Source of the DNA: Candidatus Stramentimicrobium fermentans
Lineage (GTDB): Bacteria; Atribacterota; Phoenicimicrobiia; Phoenicimicrobiales; Stramentimicrobiaceae
Direction: 5' to 3'
DNA: 64,000 bases
Assembly: GCA_012520575.1 (NCBI GenBank)
Contig: JAAYOB010000005.1
Span: forward strand, 1-64,000
Both the position numbers and the translations under genes were made by a program. This document shows, in pieces, positions 62,435-64,000 of the stretch; the first letter of the stretch is position 1; every line of letters starts with the position of its first letter. The notes under the pieces were generated by a model that searched no databases, was not told the origin of the DNA, and saw only the letters and a list, made by a program, of their open reading frames with translations.

Positions 62435-63784
62435 ATGATAAATATATTTAAACCTGTCAAGGTTAATAAAAATGACCATATTCTAAAATCGCAAAAAGGA
62501 GCTGCTCTACTGACGGTGATTATTTTCACGGTGGTTCTGGTCAGTTTCGTTATTGCCATACTAAAAATGGCTGGAAATGACACTCAATTATCTGCCATGC
62601 AGCGAGATTCTACAAAGGCATTCTATTTAGCCGAGGCCGGGATTGAAGAAACCATCTGGAAATTAAATACAGGCGACATTTCCTTAGATGACCTTAATTG
62701 GGGTGAAGAGCTATTACTGCTGCATGAAGGAAATCCCGATGAATATTATGATGTAACTATAAGAGCTTATCCCGAAGATGATCCGCGGCGTGGAGCAGGC
62801 GATAATCCAAAAGACTGGATTGCCATTGAGTCTCAAGGGGTAATTGCCAGCAACAGAATGGATGCGGATGGAGAAAGAATTGCGGCGGGGAAAAGGACTG
62901 TAGCTGTTGATGCTCATTTCGCCCTTACTCAACATACCACTACTATTTACGACAAAGCAATCCTTACCCAACACATGATCACTTTTCAGGGAAACCCCGG
63001 GGCTGAAATTATCGGAGGAGACATTCATTCTAATTATGGAATAGATGTTAAAGGACCTTTTACTTTTGATGGGATTGCCACTACCTCCGGAGTGCCTGAT
63101 GGTTGGCCTGATACATCTTACAGTTCTTTAAATGACCTTGATAACACACCTAATGGAGATTTTTCAGGCCCGGAGAATTGGCAGCCAATGGATATTCCCG
63201 CTGTCCCCTATGATGATTTAAAAGCAATGGCTATCGCTAATGGTACTTATTTTGCAAATGGTTATGATTCGAAAAACTATAGTAGAGGAGAACAAACGTT
63301 TACCGGTATTGTTTATGTAGAAGGGGATGTTATCTTCAGAAACGGTGATTCCCTCATTATTACTGATGGGGCTCTTATTGTCGGTAAAAATAATCCTGAT
63401 AATCCCAATGATTCTTCAGGTACCGTGGAATTTAAAAATGGTTCTAATTTAACAATACAAAGGAGCGACCCAATCCCGGAAGGAGCTTATCCGGGACCGC
63501 TTGGACTTGCTGCAATGGGAAATATTCTGCTGCATGCCAGTTCTTCCGCTGTCAATGGTGTAGTGCAGTCAGGCGGCTATTATGACGCTGACGGAAATCT
63601 AATGCCGGGAGGGATGGTTGATTTTCGGAATAATTCAAGGGTAGTAGGGGCAGTAGTGGCAGAAGAGGTATGGATGCATAATAATACTACCATTGAATAT
63701 GATGGAGAATATATGGAAAATTTCCAGCATGTTACCACTATTGGCAATGAGAAATTTGTAAAGGTATCCTGGCGGGAAATATAA
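62435..63784 (+). CDS. Minor pilin, PilX/GspK-like, with a large C-terminal domain
   Basis: About 449 residues. The hydrophobic start KGAALLTVIIFTVVLVSFVI is PilX-like; residue 5 is Leu or nearby and not clearly Glu, as is common in this group. STKAFYLAEAGIEETIWKLN follows, a typical PilX motif. The rest is a long beta-rich region with repeats of V-x-G-x-V segments (VYVEGDVIFRNGDSLIITDG). The ATG at 62435 lies 6 bases after AAGGTG; the GTG at 62426 overlaps that site. It completes the minor-pilin operon. Confidence 0.82.
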   Translation: MINIFKPVKVNKNDHILKSQKGAALLTVIIFTVVLVSFVIAILKMAGNDTQLSAMQRDSTKAFYLAEAGIEETIWKLNTGDISLDDLNWGEELLLLHEGNPDEYYDVTIRAYPEDDPRRGAGDNPKDWIAIESQGVIASNRMDADGERIAAGKRTVAVDAHFALTQHTTTIYDKAILTQHMITFQGNPGAEIIGGDIHSNYGIDVKGPFTFDGIATTSGVPDGWPDTSYSSLNDLDNTPNGDFSGPENWQPMDIPAVPYDDLKAMAIANGTYFANGYDSKNYSRGEQTFTGIVYVEGDVIFRNGDSLIITDGALIVGKNNPDNPNDSSGTVEFKNGSNLTIQRSDPIPEGAYPGPLGLAAMGNILLHASSSAVNGVVQSGGYYDADGNLMPGGMVDFRNNSRVVGAVVAEEVWMHNNTTIEYDGEYMENFQHVTTIGNEKFVKVSWREI

Positions 63785-63874
63785 AAAATAGTGAATAAAT
63801 CAACCGAAAGATGGAAAACATGGCTTTAACTTTTAACTAAAGGTTTAAAAAGTAATTAAAATGTAATAAAATTA

Positions 63875-63903
63875 TTGCAATATAATGGCTCGTTATATAT
63901 AAT
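63875..63903 (+). promoter_or_regulatory. Sigma-70 promoter for the next gene
   Basis: TTGCAA and TATAAT are separated by 17 bp, about 87 bp before the ATG at 63990. It is of the RpoD type, unlike the pilin promoters upstream. Confidence 0.6.
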
Positions 63904-63989
63904 TGAATGAAAGCAACAGTCTTGCTCAGGTATTGGTGATAATTTCTATAAATTAGATACAATTAGAAAATTGGAGAAGAAGGGCATAA

Positions 63990-64000
63990 ATGCTTGCTAT
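63990..64000 (+). CDS. Start of a gene cut by the window end
   Basis: ATG at 63990 follows GGAGAAGAAGGG by a few bases, with a sigma-70 promoter upstream. Only the first three codons (MLA) are visible, so no product can be named. Confidence 0.5.

Noticed and set aside
1-64000. CRISPR array
   Set aside because: No regularly spaced direct repeats were seen; the intergenic repeats are degenerate and irregular.

Overview
The window is AT-rich bacterial DNA, tightly packed, with every recognisable gene on the + strand and many TTG starts behind strong Shine-Dalgarno sites. It looks like a low-GC anaerobic fermenter. Several gene orders match Firmicutes (tmk-holB-ricT-trmN6-rsmI-metG; alaS-ruvX-mltG-udk), and it has T-box control of tRNA synthetases, a sigma-54 regulated branched-chain acid operon and a type IV pilus. 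Ferredoxin-linked 2-oxoacid oxidation points to anaerobiosis. The lineage cannot be fixed from this sequence; Atribacterota or a deep Firmicutes-like group are guesses.

Bases 1-16,076 form an amino-acid fermentation block. The C-terminal Fis-type helix-turn-helix of a probable sigma-54 activator is followed by a well-spaced -24/-12 promoter. Then come butyrate kinase, phosphate butyryltransferase, a second butyrate kinase, an uncharacterised P-loop ATPase, a four-subunit 2-oxoacid:ferredoxin oxidoreductase, a complete branched-chain amino-acid ABC importer (livGFHM plus livK), two peptidase/amidohydrolase genes and two pantothenate genes (panE, panB). Together they suggest uptake of Leu/Ile/Val, oxidation of the 2-oxoacids to acyl-CoA, and ATP formation via acyl-phosphate. 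2-Oxoisovalerate is also the substrate of PanB.

Bases 16,100-24,600 hold a Nudix hydrolase/endonuclease Q pair, dnaG-rpoD, tRNA-Asn, an orphan LeuA-like synthase, a decayed IS256-type transposase in a 1.1-kb gene-poor gap, and a rhomboid protease. Bases 24,700-50,300 are housekeeping: tmk to metG, a lytic transglycosylase, metK, pilT, a T-box leader before hisS-asnS-aspS, a 6S RNA before a 5-formyl-THF cyclo-ligase, a seven-S1-domain RpsA-like protein, a first pilB, alaS-ruvX-mltG, udk and a YqeG-type phosphatase. Degenerate intergenic repeats are scattered here.

Bases 50,500-64,000 are a type IV pilus locus: a second pilB, pilC, two adjacent sigma-70-family genes (the first lacking region 4), a small protein with an internal duplication, two pilins, a pilin-like protein without Glu5, prepilin peptidase, and a minor-pilin operon that includes a 798-residue pilin with Ig-like repeats. 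Three genes here (both major-type pilins and the first minor pilin) share an unusual promoter motif, GTCTAAAA-N12/13-GGAATAAYATA. Its resemblance to SigB-type promoters, next to a SigB/SigF-like sigma gene, suggests a dedicated pilus sigma regulon. This is the most interesting candidate system in the window.
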